The position numbers and the translations under genes were made by a program. This document shows, one piece after another, positions 1 to 7,950 of a stretch of 40,101 bases of DNA. The notes under the pieces are model-generated. The model saw only the letters and a list, made by a program, of their open reading frames with translations. It ran no database searches and was not told the origin of the DNA. The stretch's first letter is position 1, and every line of letters starts with the position of its first letter. The DNA lies in contig CABSNL010000015.1 in NCBI GenBank assembly GCA_902479095.1, forward strand, positions 1 through 40,101. Reading direction: 5' to 3'. Origin of the DNA: an uncultured Collinsella sp. Lineage in GTDB: Bacteria > Actinomycetota > Coriobacteriia > Coriobacteriales > Coriobacteriaceae.

Positions 1-46
1 AGATCAGCCTCGGTCTCGTGGGCTCGGAGATGTGTATAAGAGACAG
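1..46 (+). other. Illumina Nextera adapter left on the contig end (artefact)
   Basis: Bases 13-46 equal the 34-nt Nextera read 2 adapter, ending in the 19-bp Tn5 mosaic end at 28-46. Bases 1-4 (agat) match the last bases of the P7 primer, and 5-12 (cagcctcg) lie exactly where an i7 index belongs; I recognise them as index N710. This is library DNA, not genome. Reading it on the minus strand creates the well-known contaminant peptide containing LLYTSPSPRD. Confidence 0.98.
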
Positions 47-168
47 GTCTGGTTGCCATTCCGTTTTTGATGTCCGGCGTCGTGCCGCAGTCCGGCTATG
101 GATTCTCCGCACGTGGCGGACGCCAGGCGGGTATGCGCTTTAAGCCCAAGACCCGCAAGCTCAAATAG
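47..168 (+). CDS. C-terminal fragment of an unidentified protein (5' end off contig)
   Basis: An open frame enters from the adapter junction and ends at a TAG at 166-168, 13 bp before the next start. About 39 residues are visible: a short hydrophobic start (LVAIPFLMSGVV), then a Gly/Arg/Lys-rich basic tail ending KPKTRKLK. Such a hydrophobic-then-basic end would suit a membrane protein with a cytoplasmic tail. In related genomes a PP2C phosphatase, an FHA protein or FtsW often precedes this PBP, but nothing in this fragment lets me choose between them. It lies in the same orientation as, and close to, the PBP gene, so it is probably co-transcribed with it. Confidence 0.6.
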
Positions 169-181
169 GGGAGGCCCGTAG

Positions 182-2251
182 ATGTCTTCCCAGTTGACGG
201 TTATTATCGCCGGTATCGTGCTGGTTGTGGCCATCGTGGTCGCGCTGGTCATCATGCGTCGCGGCGATTCCCGTTTTACCTACGATACGCAGCATGGAAC
301 GGCCCCGCGCGCCACCGAGGGCGAGGGCAATACCGCGGCGACCGCCTTTAAGGGCCGTTTTTCCATCCTCACCACGGGTGTGGGCGCGATGTTTGCGGCG
401 CTTGCCGTCAAGCTGTGGGGCATGCAGATGGTCTCGTCGGACTATTACGAGAAGCAGGCCAATAGTAATCAGACTCGCACCGTTACCACACCCGCTGTGC
501 GCGGCCGCATCCTCGACCGCAATGGCGTGGCGCTTGTCCAGAACCGTCCCTCACTTGCTGTCGTGGCCTACCGCGACCTTGCCGAGGATGAGGTTCTGGT
601 TCGCCATCTTGCCAACGTGCTTGGAATGCCTTATGTGGCGGTCCTTCGCAATATTCAGGACAATACAGAGGGCGCTCAGAGCCTGCATACCATCGCGACG
701 GACGTCCGTCGCTCCACGGTTGCCTATATCAAGGAACACGCCGGCGAGTTCCCGGGCGTCAAGATTGCCGAGCGTACCGAACGCCAGTATCCATACGGCG
801 AGACGGCATGCCATATCTTGGGCTATACCGGCACCATTACCTCCGAGCAGCTCGAGGCCCAGAATAAGAAAACCTCTGGCGATGATGATGCTTCTGCTGG
901 CAAGATTACGTACCAGTCGGGCGATATCGTGGGCCAGGCGGGCGTTGAGAGCTACTACGAAAACCTGCTGCAAGGTATTCGTGGCGAGCAGACCGTCAAG
1001 GTCGATGCCTCGGGCAATGTGACCGGTCAGGCCGGCGCCGTGCCTGCGAAGGCCGGCTCCGACATTAAGCTCACGCTCGACCTTAAGATCCAACAGGCCT
1101 GTGAGACGGCACTGGCGAGCGCTATCGAGCTTGCCAAGACCACTGGCTACAGCAATGCCGGCAACGGCGCTGTGGTGTGTCTCGATCCCAACAATGGCGA
1201 GATCCTGGGCATGGCGAGCCAGCCCAAGTTCGATCCGTCCGTCTTTATCGGCGGCGTCTCAAATGACGTGTGGACCGAGCTCAATGATGACAAGGGTTCG
1301 CACCCGCTGCTCAACCGCGCCATTAGCGGACAGTACATGTCGGCCTCGACCATTAAGCCGCTCTCGGCGCTGGCCGGTCTTGAGTTTGGAACCTACACTT
1401 CAACGCAGACAACCAACTGCACGGGCTATTGGACGGGCCTGGGCAAGGCTTGGGGCAAGCGCTGCTGGCTGACGTCTGGCCACGGCACCATGACGCTGCA
1501 GTCGGGTATCGCCAACTCGTGCGATCCTGTCTTCTACGACATGGGCAAGGCGTTCTTTTATGACGAGCAACATCCCGAGGGCCTGCAGGAGGTCTTTCGT
1601 CGCTGGGGTCTAGGCAAAACCTGCGGTATCGATCTGCCGAGTGAGGGCGCGGGCCGTATTCCCGATGCCGAGTGGAAAGAGTCGTACTTCACCGACGCCT
1701 CTGCCGAGGACCGCAAGTGGAATGCCGGCGATATGACCAACATTGCCATCGGTCAGGGCGACATTCTGGTGACGCCCCTGCAGATGGCGTGTGCCTATAT
1801 GGGTCTTGCCAACGGCGGCAAACAGTACGTGCCTCACGTGTTTTTGTCTGCCGTGTCGCGCGATGGCGACGGCGATGCCTATAAGTACAACGGCAAGGGC
1901 AAGAAGAAGCGCCTGGAGGCCAAGATCAACAGCGATTCGGATTTGGCTCTTGTTCGCAACGGCATGCACGACGTGATTTACACGGCATCGACGTCCCTGG
2001 CGGCGCACTTTGGCACCCTGACGCCGCAGGTATACGGCAAGTCGGGCACGGGCGAGAAAAGCGGCGAGGACGAATACGCGTGGTTCTGCGCCTATGCACC
2101 GGCCGATGACCCCAAGTATGTCATCGCTACTGTCCTGGAGCAGGGCGGCGGCGGCTCAGATACCGCGATGCATGTCGTGCGCGACGTGCTCGGCGTGATT
2201 TATGGCGAGCCCGATACCTCTTCGGCCTCGGGCGATTCTTCGGTTCGATAG
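182..2251 (+). CDS. Class B penicillin-binding protein, PBP2-type transpeptidase
   Basis: A peptidoglycan DD-transpeptidase that cross-links stem peptides outside the membrane. The 689 residues hold a class B dimerisation region (VRGRILDRNGVAL, about residues 103-115) followed by a transpeptidase domain with all three active-site motifs: STIK with the nucleophile S389, SCD at 446-448, and KSGT at 620-623. The N-terminus is odd. It has a hydrophobic helix at about 6-26, an approximately 30-residue polar stretch, and a second hydrophobic segment at about 59-83, whereas class B PBPs normally have one. The ATG at 182 follows GGGGAGG. rodA starts 9 bp downstream, giving the usual glycosyltransferase/transpeptidase pair of the elongation complex. 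The family is certain; whether it serves elongation (PBP2) or division (FtsI) is inferred from pairing with RodA. Confidence 0.95.
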   Translation: MSSQLTVIIAGIVLVVAIVVALVIMRRGDSRFTYDTQHGTAPRATEGEGNTAATAFKGRFSILTTGVGAMFAALAVKLWGMQMVSSDYYEKQANSNQTRTVTTPAVRGRILDRNGVALVQNRPSLAVVAYRDLAEDEVLVRHLANVLGMPYVAVLRNIQDNTEGAQSLHTIATDVRRSTVAYIKEHAGEFPGVKIAERTERQYPYGETACHILGYTGTITSEQLEAQNKKTSGDDDASAGKITYQSGDIVGQAGVESYYENLLQGIRGEQTVKVDASGNVTGQAGAVPAKAGSDIKLTLDLKIQQACETALASAIELAKTTGYSNAGNGAVVCLDPNNGEILGMASQPKFDPSVFIGGVSNDVWTELNDDKGSHPLLNRAISGQYMSASTIKPLSALAGLEFGTYTSTQTTNCTGYWTGLGKAWGKRCWLTSGHGTMTLQSGIANSCDPVFYDMGKAFFYDEQHPEGLQEVFRRWGLGKTCGIDLPSEGAGRIPDAEWKESYFTDASAEDRKWNAGDMTNIAIGQGDILVTPLQMACAYMGLANGGKQYVPHVFLSAVSRDGDGDAYKYNGKGKKKRLEAKINSDSDLALVRNGMHDVIYTASTSLAAHFGTLTPQVYGKSGTGEKSGEDEYAWFCAYAPADDPKYVIATVLEQGGGGSDTAMHVVRDVLGVIYGEPDTSSASGDSSVR

Positions 2252-2260
2252 GAGGTTGCG

Positions 2261-3487
2261 ATGGATTTTTCTCCGGCGGATCTGTTCCGTTCAACCAAGA
2301 CCGGCTCTCGCAGCAGCCTGGACCGCGTCAACAAGCAACTTTCGGCCTCGCGCGGCACGTTTCGCCAAAAGGTGCATATCGGTGTGCTCGTGGCTACTGT
2401 GGCGCTCGTCGCCTACGGTGCCATCATTATCTGGTCGGCTTCGCAGTTTAAGGCCGATGCTTCGTTCTCACGCCATCTACTGGGAATTGGCATCGGAGCG
2501 GTGCTGGCGGTGCTGGTCTGGCGTACCGATCTGCGCGGTATTTCCAATTTCTCGACGGCGTTGCTCGTCATCGACCTGATCGTGATCTTCTCGCCCAAGA
2601 TTCCGGGTCTGTCCTATACGGGCGGTCTGGGCATGACGGGCTGGATCAAGATTCCCGGTATCGGCTTGACATTCCAGCCGGTTGAGCTTGCCAAGCTCAT
2701 CACCATCTTCTTTATTGCTACGCTTGGCTCGCAGTATAACGGTCGCATCGATACCGTTCGTGACTACGTCAAGCTCTGCGGCATGCTGTCCATTCCGTTT
2801 TTGGCTGTCGTTGCCATGGGCGACCTGGGCTCGGGCCTGGTCGTGCTGGTTTCGGGCGCCATCGTCATTTGTATGAGCGGTGCACGCCGCGAATGGGTGC
2901 TGTCGACCCTGGCCCTGCTCGTGGGCCTGGTGGCCCTTGTCCTGGCGCTCGATTCGGTCTTTGATTCGTTGCTCGGCCACGATGTGCTCATCAAGCAGTA
3001 TCAGATGAACCGTCTGACGGTCTTTATCGACCCCGATAATGCCGATTCGGACGATGCCTACAACCTGCAGCAGTCGCTTATCGCCGTTGGCTCGGGCGGC
3101 TTCTTTGGTAAGGGTTTGGGCCATGCGACGCAGTCGGCCGGCGGCTTTCTGCCTGAGTTCCACACCGACTTCGTCTTCGCCTTCCTGTCCGAGACCTTTG
3201 GTTTTTGCGGTTCCTTTTTGCTCCTGTGCCTCTACGTGCTGCTGATCTTTTCGACGATTCGCGTCGCCTTTAAGTGCGAGTCGCTGTTTTTGCGTCTTTC
3301 GTGTGTGGGCATCGTTGGCATGTGGGCGTTCCAGACCTTCGAAAACATCGGCATGTGCATCGGCATGATGCCGATTACCGGTATTCCGTTACCGTTTATT
3401 AGCTTCGGTTCGTCTTCGATGATGATTCAGCTGCTGACGGTGGGCATCGTACAATCCATATGGCGGCATCGTTCGGGCGCCGCGTAA
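2261..3487 (+). CDS. rodA: RodA-like SEDS peptidoglycan glycosyltransferase
   Basis: A multi-pass membrane glycosyltransferase of the SEDS family (RodA/FtsW/SpoVE) that polymerises lipid II into glycan strands together with a class B PBP. It has 408 residues and about ten hydrophobic segments after a basic cytoplasmic N-terminus of about 45 residues. Signature stretches include GGFLPEFHTDFVFAFLSE and the C-terminal TGIPLPFISFGSSSM. The ATG at 2261 is preceded by TAGGAGG, which contains the stop codon of the PBP gene, so the two genes look translationally coupled. RodA rather than FtsW is the better name because the partner looks PBP2-like, but sequence inspection alone cannot fully separate the two. 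Confidence 0.93.
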   Translation: MDFSPADLFRSTKTGSRSSLDRVNKQLSASRGTFRQKVHIGVLVATVALVAYGAIIIWSASQFKADASFSRHLLGIGIGAVLAVLVWRTDLRGISNFSTALLVIDLIVIFSPKIPGLSYTGGLGMTGWIKIPGIGLTFQPVELAKLITIFFIATLGSQYNGRIDTVRDYVKLCGMLSIPFLAVVAMGDLGSGLVVLVSGAIVICMSGARREWVLSTLALLVGLVALVLALDSVFDSLLGHDVLIKQYQMNRLTVFIDPDNADSDDAYNLQQSLIAVGSGGFFGKGLGHATQSAGGFLPEFHTDFVFAFLSETFGFCGSFLLLCLYVLLIFSTIRVAFKCESLFLRLSCVGIVGMWAFQTFENIGMCIGMMPITGIPLPFISFGSSSMMIQLLTVGIVQSIWRHRSGAA

Positions 3488-3505
3488 CCGCTGGAGGGGT
3501 TTGCT

Positions 3506-4435
3506 ATGAAAATTCCCGTAGATAAGCTGACCCGCGCTTTTAAGATGGGCGCGTCCGTTAAGAAAGATTCCGATACGCCGGTGCGCGTCTCGGTCTATCT
3601 GGATTCGTCCGCCTCGCGCTTTCTGGCCGAGACGGTGCGTGACGCCTTTGTGCCGCAGACGACCTCGGGCATTGTGCGCGTCGAGCGTCTGGGGGAGGAG
3701 CGAATTGCTCCAAAGACCGATACCGATGTGGTACTGGTGCTCTCGTGTGGTTCCGACCGCTTGGAGAGTGCCGTGCAGGAGCTCGTGATCGCCGGCGCAC
3801 CCGTGTGCGTGCTTGCCGAGTCTGCTGTGGAGGTGCCGTTTATCGAGGAGTCCACGCCCATGCTAGGCGTGGTAGCGGCAACCGATAAGACGTATCTGCT
3901 CGAGACGCTTGCCCGCTGGATTCTCGATCGCACCGACAAGGAAACGGCTTTTGCGGCGAACTTTGCCTTCATGCGCATCGCGGCGGCCAATCGTATCATC
4001 ACCTCGTGCGCGCTAACCAATATGGCGACCGGTGCACTGGTGTTTTTGCCGGGCGCCGATTATCCCGTTATGGCGCTGGCGCAGGTGGGCATGCTCTTTG
4101 AGCTCGCTGCCGTCTTTGGACGCGGCATTAAGCCTGAGCGCGGCTACGAGGTCGCGGGCGTGCTTGCCGGCGGTCTTGTGATCCGCGCGGTCACCCGCGC
4201 ACTCGTCAAGCAGACGCCGCATATTGGGTTTGCCGTCAAGGCGCTCACTGCCGCCGCGGGCACCTATGGCATGGGCCGTGCGCTCGTTTCGCTCTACGAG
4301 CGCGATGTCGACTACAGCCGTGCCAACGAGGTGGTCACTGCCACGTTCTCCCGCGTTCGCGATCTGGTGACCACGGTCGCAGGCGCTACCCGTCCTATGG
4401 CGTCCTACCAAGACGCATCCGATCTCGCAGCTTAG
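3506..4435 (+). CDS. DUF697-like membrane protein of unknown function
   Basis: A 309-residue protein with two parts. Residues about 25-130 alternate strands and helices (VRVSVYLDSS, TDVVLVLSC, APVCVLAES), suggesting a Rossmann-like alpha/beta domain, but I see no P-loop. Residues about 160-275 are hydrophobic and Ala/Gly-rich (ATGALVFLPGADYPVMALAQ, VAGVLAGGLVIRAVTRAL) and resemble the DUF697 (YcjF-type) membrane module found attached to GTPases. The ATG at 3506 follows TGGAGGGG. The gene lies 18 bp after rodA and 10 bp before the radical SAM gene, so it is probably in their operon. Its function is unknown; a role linked to envelope assembly is only inferred from position. Confidence 0.8.
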   Translation: MKIPVDKLTRAFKMGASVKKDSDTPVRVSVYLDSSASRFLAETVRDAFVPQTTSGIVRVERLGEERIAPKTDTDVVLVLSCGSDRLESAVQELVIAGAPVCVLAESAVEVPFIEESTPMLGVVAATDKTYLLETLARWILDRTDKETAFAANFAFMRIAAANRIITSCALTNMATGALVFLPGADYPVMALAQVGMLFELAAVFGRGIKPERGYEVAGVLAGGLVIRAVTRALVKQTPHIGFAVKALTAAAGTYGMGRALVSLYERDVDYSRANEVVTATFSRVRDLVTTVAGATRPMASYQDASDLAA

Positions 4436-4445
4436 GGGTTTTCCG

Positions 4446-6323
4446 TTGCGCGTTGCATACCAAGACTGTTTTCATTTAATTGAGCCGTTGCTCGCCAAGG
4501 TCGAGAAGCCGAGTCGCTATATCGATCACGAGTGGGGCACGCTTTCCAAGGCCGATGCCGACTACCGTTGCTGCCTGATCTACCCGGATGTGTACGAGGT
4601 CGGTCTGCCCAACCAGGGCATCGCCATCCTCTACAACATCCTTAACCAGGCCGAGGGCATCTCCTGCGAGCGCGGCTATGTGCCGTGGCCCGATATGGGT
4701 GACGCCATGCGCGAGGCAGGCATTCCGCTGCTCTCGCTCGAGGGTGCAGCGCCGGTTGCTTCGTTTGATATCGTCGGCCTGCATGTGCCGCACGAGATGG
4801 CGGTGACGAACTTCCTCGAGGCACTCGACCTCGCTGGTATTCCGCTGTTAGCGGCTGACCGCACCGAGGACGACCCCATTATCATCGCCGGCGGCCCCTC
4901 GGTGTACAACCCCGAGCCGTACGCGGCCTTCTTCGATGCCATCCTCATCGGTGAGGGCGAGGAATCGCTGCTCGAGACCTGCCAGCTGCATCGCCGCCTG
5001 CGTGACGAAGGGGTCCCGCGCGCGCAGATTGTCGAGCAGCTTGCATCCATTGCTGGCAACTACGTGCCGTCGCTCTATGAGGTTCGTCACGACGAGCCCT
5101 GCTCGCCGCATGGCTACACCGTGCCGCGTGAGGGCAAGGATGCGCCGACCGTGGTCTACAAGCGCGTCGTCGAGGATTTCGGCGCCACGAATCCGCTGTC
5201 CCAGTCGTGCGTGCCCTATGCGCAGCTGGTTCACGATCGCCTGTCTATCGAGATCCTGCGCGGCTGCGCCCGCGGCTGTCGTTTTTGCCAGGCCGGCATG
5301 ACGTATCGCCCGGTGCGCGAGCGCTCGGCCGACCAGATCGTCTCGTCGGTGATTCAGGGTCTGGAAAAGACCGGCTATGACGAGGTGTCGCTGACCTCGC
5401 TCTCCACGACCGACCACTCCTGCATTCGCGACGTGCTCGGCAGGCTCAACCGTCGCCTGGAGGATACGGGTATTCGCGTGTCTATTCCGTCGCAGCGCCT
5501 GGATTCGTTTGGCGTGGATATGGCCGAGTCGGTTGCCGGCGAAAAGAAGGGCGGTCTGACGTTCGCGCCCGAGGCCGGCAGCCAGCGCATGCGCGACATC
5601 ATTAACAAAAACGTGACCGAGGAGGACCTGGACCGTGCGGCCAAGGCGGCCTTCGAGGCCGGCTGGAACCGCATGAAGCTCTACTTTATGATGGGCCTTC
5701 CCGGCGAGCGCGATGAGGACATCGTGGCCATCGCCAATCTGGCCGATCACGTGCTGGAGCTCGGTCGTTCCGTGGTGCCCAAGGCTCGTCGCGGCTCGAT
5801 TTCGGTGTCCATTTCGGTTTCGGTCTTTATCCCCAAGGCTGCCACGCCGTTCCAGTGGTGCCCGCAGCTCGACTACGACGACGTCAAGCGTCGCCAGAAG
5901 CTGCTCGTCACGAGCGTTCGCAACCGTGCCGTCCGCGTGCATTACCACGATGCCGAGACCTCGCTCATCGAGGCCGCGTTGTCCCGCGCCGGTCGCGACA
6001 TGACGCCCGTCATCATCGATGCTTGGCGCTCGGGCTCTCGCTTTGACGCCTGGGTAGAGCATTTCTCGCTCGATAACTGGAAGGAAGCTGCTGCCAAAAA
6101 CGGCATCGACCTCAATGAGCTCGTGCACCTGCCCTACGAGTTGGACTGGCGCCTGCCGTGGGAGCACGTGAGCCCCGGCTGCACGCGCGGCTTCCTCGAG
6201 CGCGAGTACCGTCGCTCGCTCGAGGGCGTCACGACTCCCGACTGCACCCGCACGTCGTGCACCGGCTGCGGGATCTGCCCCACGCTCCACGCCAAGAATG
6301 TATTGATGGGTGATCGCGCATGA
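4446..6323 (+). CDS. B12-binding-type radical SAM protein (TIGR03960 family)
   Basis: A 625-residue radical SAM enzyme with an N-terminal cobalamin-binding-like region (about 30-200, including IIIAGGPSVYNPEPY) and a core radical SAM domain whose cluster motif is CxxxCxxC at C274, C278 and C281. The C-terminus adds a Cys-rich motif (CTRTSCTGCGIC, about 601-612) that could bind a second iron-sulfur cluster. I recognise it as the TIGR03960 family, which pairs or fuses with the TIGR03936/DUF2344 protein encoded next; the reaction is not established to my knowledge. The start is the TTG at 4446, 7 nt after an AGGGG that overlaps the upstream stop codon. The stop overlaps the next start as ATGA, indicating translational coupling. 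Confidence 0.9.
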   Translation: MRVAYQDCFHLIEPLLAKVEKPSRYIDHEWGTLSKADADYRCCLIYPDVYEVGLPNQGIAILYNILNQAEGISCERGYVPWPDMGDAMREAGIPLLSLEGAAPVASFDIVGLHVPHEMAVTNFLEALDLAGIPLLAADRTEDDPIIIAGGPSVYNPEPYAAFFDAILIGEGEESLLETCQLHRRLRDEGVPRAQIVEQLASIAGNYVPSLYEVRHDEPCSPHGYTVPREGKDAPTVVYKRVVEDFGATNPLSQSCVPYAQLVHDRLSIEILRGCARGCRFCQAGMTYRPVRERSADQIVSSVIQGLEKTGYDEVSLTSLSTTDHSCIRDVLGRLNRRLEDTGIRVSIPSQRLDSFGVDMAESVAGEKKGGLTFAPEAGSQRMRDIINKNVTEEDLDRAAKAAFEAGWNRMKLYFMMGLPGERDEDIVAIANLADHVLELGRSVVPKARRGSISVSISVSVFIPKAATPFQWCPQLDYDDVKRRQKLLVTSVRNRAVRVHYHDAETSLIEAALSRAGRDMTPVIIDAWRSGSRFDAWVEHFSLDNWKEAAAKNGIDLNELVHLPYELDWRLPWEHVSPGCTRGFLEREYRRSLEGVTTPDCTRTSCTGCGICPTLHAKNVLMGDRA

Positions 6324-7132
6324 GTGAGCGCCTGACCGACAACCCCTCGCTCTTTAGGCTTCGTGTTCGCTATGGCAAGCGCGATCGCCTTAAGTACCTG
6401 GGCCATCTCGAAGTAATCCATACCATTGAGCGCATCGTGCGCCGTGCGGGACTTCCCTATGCCGTCACGCAGGGCTTCTCTCCGCACATGCGCGTGGGCT
6501 TCTCTTCGGCGCTACCGGTGGGTACGTCGTCGACCTGCGAGTGGTATGACCTGTTTATGACCGAGTTCGTGGCGCTCGACGAGGCGTTTGGGCGCCTGTC
6601 TGCGGCGTCTCCGGCCGATCTGGCGCCCATTGAGGCGGCGTACATCGACGTGCGCTCGCCGGCGTTGACGGCGCAGCTCACGCGCCTGTCGTATCGCATC
6701 GACCTGCACTTGGATCCCGAGGCGCCCGTAAGCGCCGACGAGGTGCGTCGTGCGATCGACACGCTGCGCGCGGGCCACGGCATCGACTACGCGCGCGGCA
6801 AAAAGAGTAAGCGCTTGGATTTGGATCACACGCTCGTGGGCTATGAGCTCACGGCGGGGGAGCGCCCGGACCATTTGGTGCTCATGCTCGACACCCATGC
6901 CGACAACGAGGGCTCCATGCGTCCGGAAATTTTGCTTTCTGCTGCTGATGTTTTGTTGCAGGGCTTGACCCCGGGCGTGGATGCACCTATTGTTTCCACC
7001 GGTATGCAAGACCTCGTGACCATCTGCTCCTACGATGTCGAGCGTCAGAATCAAGCATGCGAGGACGACGAGGGCCGACTCGTCAGCCCCATACCTGTGC
7101 GAACTTGTGGATTTGCTCCACATACTCGTTGA
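6320..7132 (+). CDS. DUF2344 / TIGR03936 radical-SAM-associated protein
   Basis: A 270-residue protein with the typical family opening (RVRYGKRDRLKYLGHLEV) and QGFSPHMRVGFSSALPVGT motif. In many genomes this domain is fused to the radical SAM protein encoded just upstream; here they are separate genes with a 4-bp ATGA overlap at 6320-6323. The family commonly sits next to rplU/rpmA, as here. No catalytic residues are obvious; a role in binding the partner or its RNA or protein substrate is inference. The last codons and the stop (TGA 7130-7132) overlap the -35 element of the rplU promoter. Confidence 0.9.
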   Translation: MSERLTDNPSLFRLRVRYGKRDRLKYLGHLEVIHTIERIVRRAGLPYAVTQGFSPHMRVGFSSALPVGTSSTCEWYDLFMTEFVALDEAFGRLSAASPADLAPIEAAYIDVRSPALTAQLTRLSYRIDLHLDPEAPVSADEVRRAIDTLRAGHGIDYARGKKSKRLDLDHTLVGYELTAGERPDHLVLMLDTHADNEGSMRPEILLSAADVLLQGLTPGVDAPIVSTGMQDLVTICSYDVERQNQACEDDEGRLVSPIPVRTCGFAPHTR

Positions 7133-7157
7133 CGGGGGTATTTTCGCCTGCTACTAT
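7129..7157 (+). promoter_or_regulatory. Housekeeping promoter for rplU-rpmA
   Basis: TTGACG (7129-7134), a 17-bp spacer and TACTAT (7152-7157), close to the main sigma-factor consensus with ideal spacing. The transcript would start near 7164 and have a leader of about 35 nt. The -35 box contains the stop codon of the preceding gene. Confidence 0.8.
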
Positions 7158-7199
7158 ATTCGGCTGTTGCACTAACTGATGCATGAAGGGCAAGTAAAC

Positions 7200-7574
7200 A
7201 TGTACGCAATCGTTAACACGGGCGGCAAGCAGTACAAGGTCGCCACCGACGATGTCATCACCGTCGAGAAGATCGAGGGCAATGAGGGCGACAAGGTCAC
7301 CCTGCCGGTTATCTTCCTCAACGATGGTAAGAAGATCGTCACCGATCCCGACAAGCTGGCCAAGGCCAAGGTTACCGCTCAGATCGTTGAGCAGTTCAAG
7401 GGCGAGAAGCAGCTGGTCTTCAAGTTCCACAAGCGCAAGCGCTATCGTCGTCTGAAGGGTCACCGTCAGCAGCTCACCAAGCTGAAGATCGTGAAGGTTC
7501 AGGCTACCTCCCGCGCCAAGAAGGCTGTCAAGGCAGAGGCTGAGGCTGTTGCCGAGGCTCCCGTCGCCGAGTAG
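7200..7574 (+). CDS. rplU: 50S ribosomal protein L21
   Basis: L21 binds 23S rRNA in the large subunit. The protein opens MYAIVNTGGKQYKV and contains the typical KFHKRKRYRRLKGHRQ basic stretch. It is 124 residues long, about 20 more than the E. coli protein, because of an Ala/Glu-rich tail (KAEAEAVAEAPVAE). I chose ATG 7200, preceded by GAAGGG at 7185-7190; an upstream in-frame ATG at 7179 would add seven non-conserved residues. rpmA follows after 33 bp, the usual L21-L27 pair. Confidence 0.97.
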   Translation: MYAIVNTGGKQYKVATDDVITVEKIEGNEGDKVTLPVIFLNDGKKIVTDPDKLAKAKVTAQIVEQFKGEKQLVFKFHKRKRYRRLKGHRQQLTKLKIVKVQATSRAKKAVKAEAEAVAEAPVAE

Positions 7575-7607
7575 ATTACACTCGTAACGAAAGAGTAGGT
7601 ATACACA

Positions 7608-7865
7608 ATGGCACACAAAAAAGGACTCGGTTCCTCCCGTAATGGCCGTGACTCCCGCGGTCAGCGCCTTGGCACGAAGCGCTATGCCGGCCAGACGGTA
7701 ACCACGGGCACGATTCTCGTCCGTCAGCACGGCACGCACATCCACCCGGGTGAGAACGTTGGCCGTGGTAAGGACGACACGCTGTTCGCGCTGGTCGACG
7801 GTACCGTTGAGTTCCACAAGGGTATCAAGCACAGGGTCAGCGTACGCCCGCTCGCGAACGCGTAA
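7608..7865 (+). CDS. rpmA: 50S ribosomal protein L27
   Basis: L27 reaches towards the peptidyl-transferase centre with its N-terminal tail. The 85 residues begin MAHKKGLGSSRNGRDS and contain RQHGTHIHPGENVGRGKDDTL, matching the family over its full length. There is no N-terminal cleavable extension of the kind seen in Firmicutes. It follows rplU by 33 bp and is followed by a hairpin that may end or attenuate transcription before obgE. Confidence 0.98.
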   Translation: MAHKKGLGSSRNGRDSRGQRLGTKRYAGQTVTTGTILVRQHGTHIHPGENVGRGKDDTLFALVDGTVEFHKGIKHRVSVRPLANA

Positions 7866-7890
7866 TTCACCCTTCATAGAGCACATATGT

Positions 7891-7934
7891 GGGAGGCACT
7901 TGAGTTTTAGGATTCAAGGGTCTCCCTCTTTTTT
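7891..7934 (+). terminator. Intrinsic terminator or attenuator between rpmA and obgE
   Basis: GGGAG (7891-7895) pairs with CTCCC (7922-7926) and CTTGA (7899-7903) with TCAAG (7914-7918), separated by a 3x3 internal loop, and TCTTTTTT follows (7927-7934). The broken stem suggests partial termination, letting some transcripts continue into obgE. Confidence 0.7.
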
Positions 7935-7950
7935 GTAGGAGGCGATTCTG

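Noticed and set aside
4..255. Minus-strand 83-residue ORF
   Set aside because: Its end is adapter-derived and the rest overlaps the real PBP gene.
7179..7199. Upstream ATG extending L21 by seven residues
   Set aside because: The extra residues are not part of L21, and the ribosome-binding site lies within them, serving the ATG at 7200.
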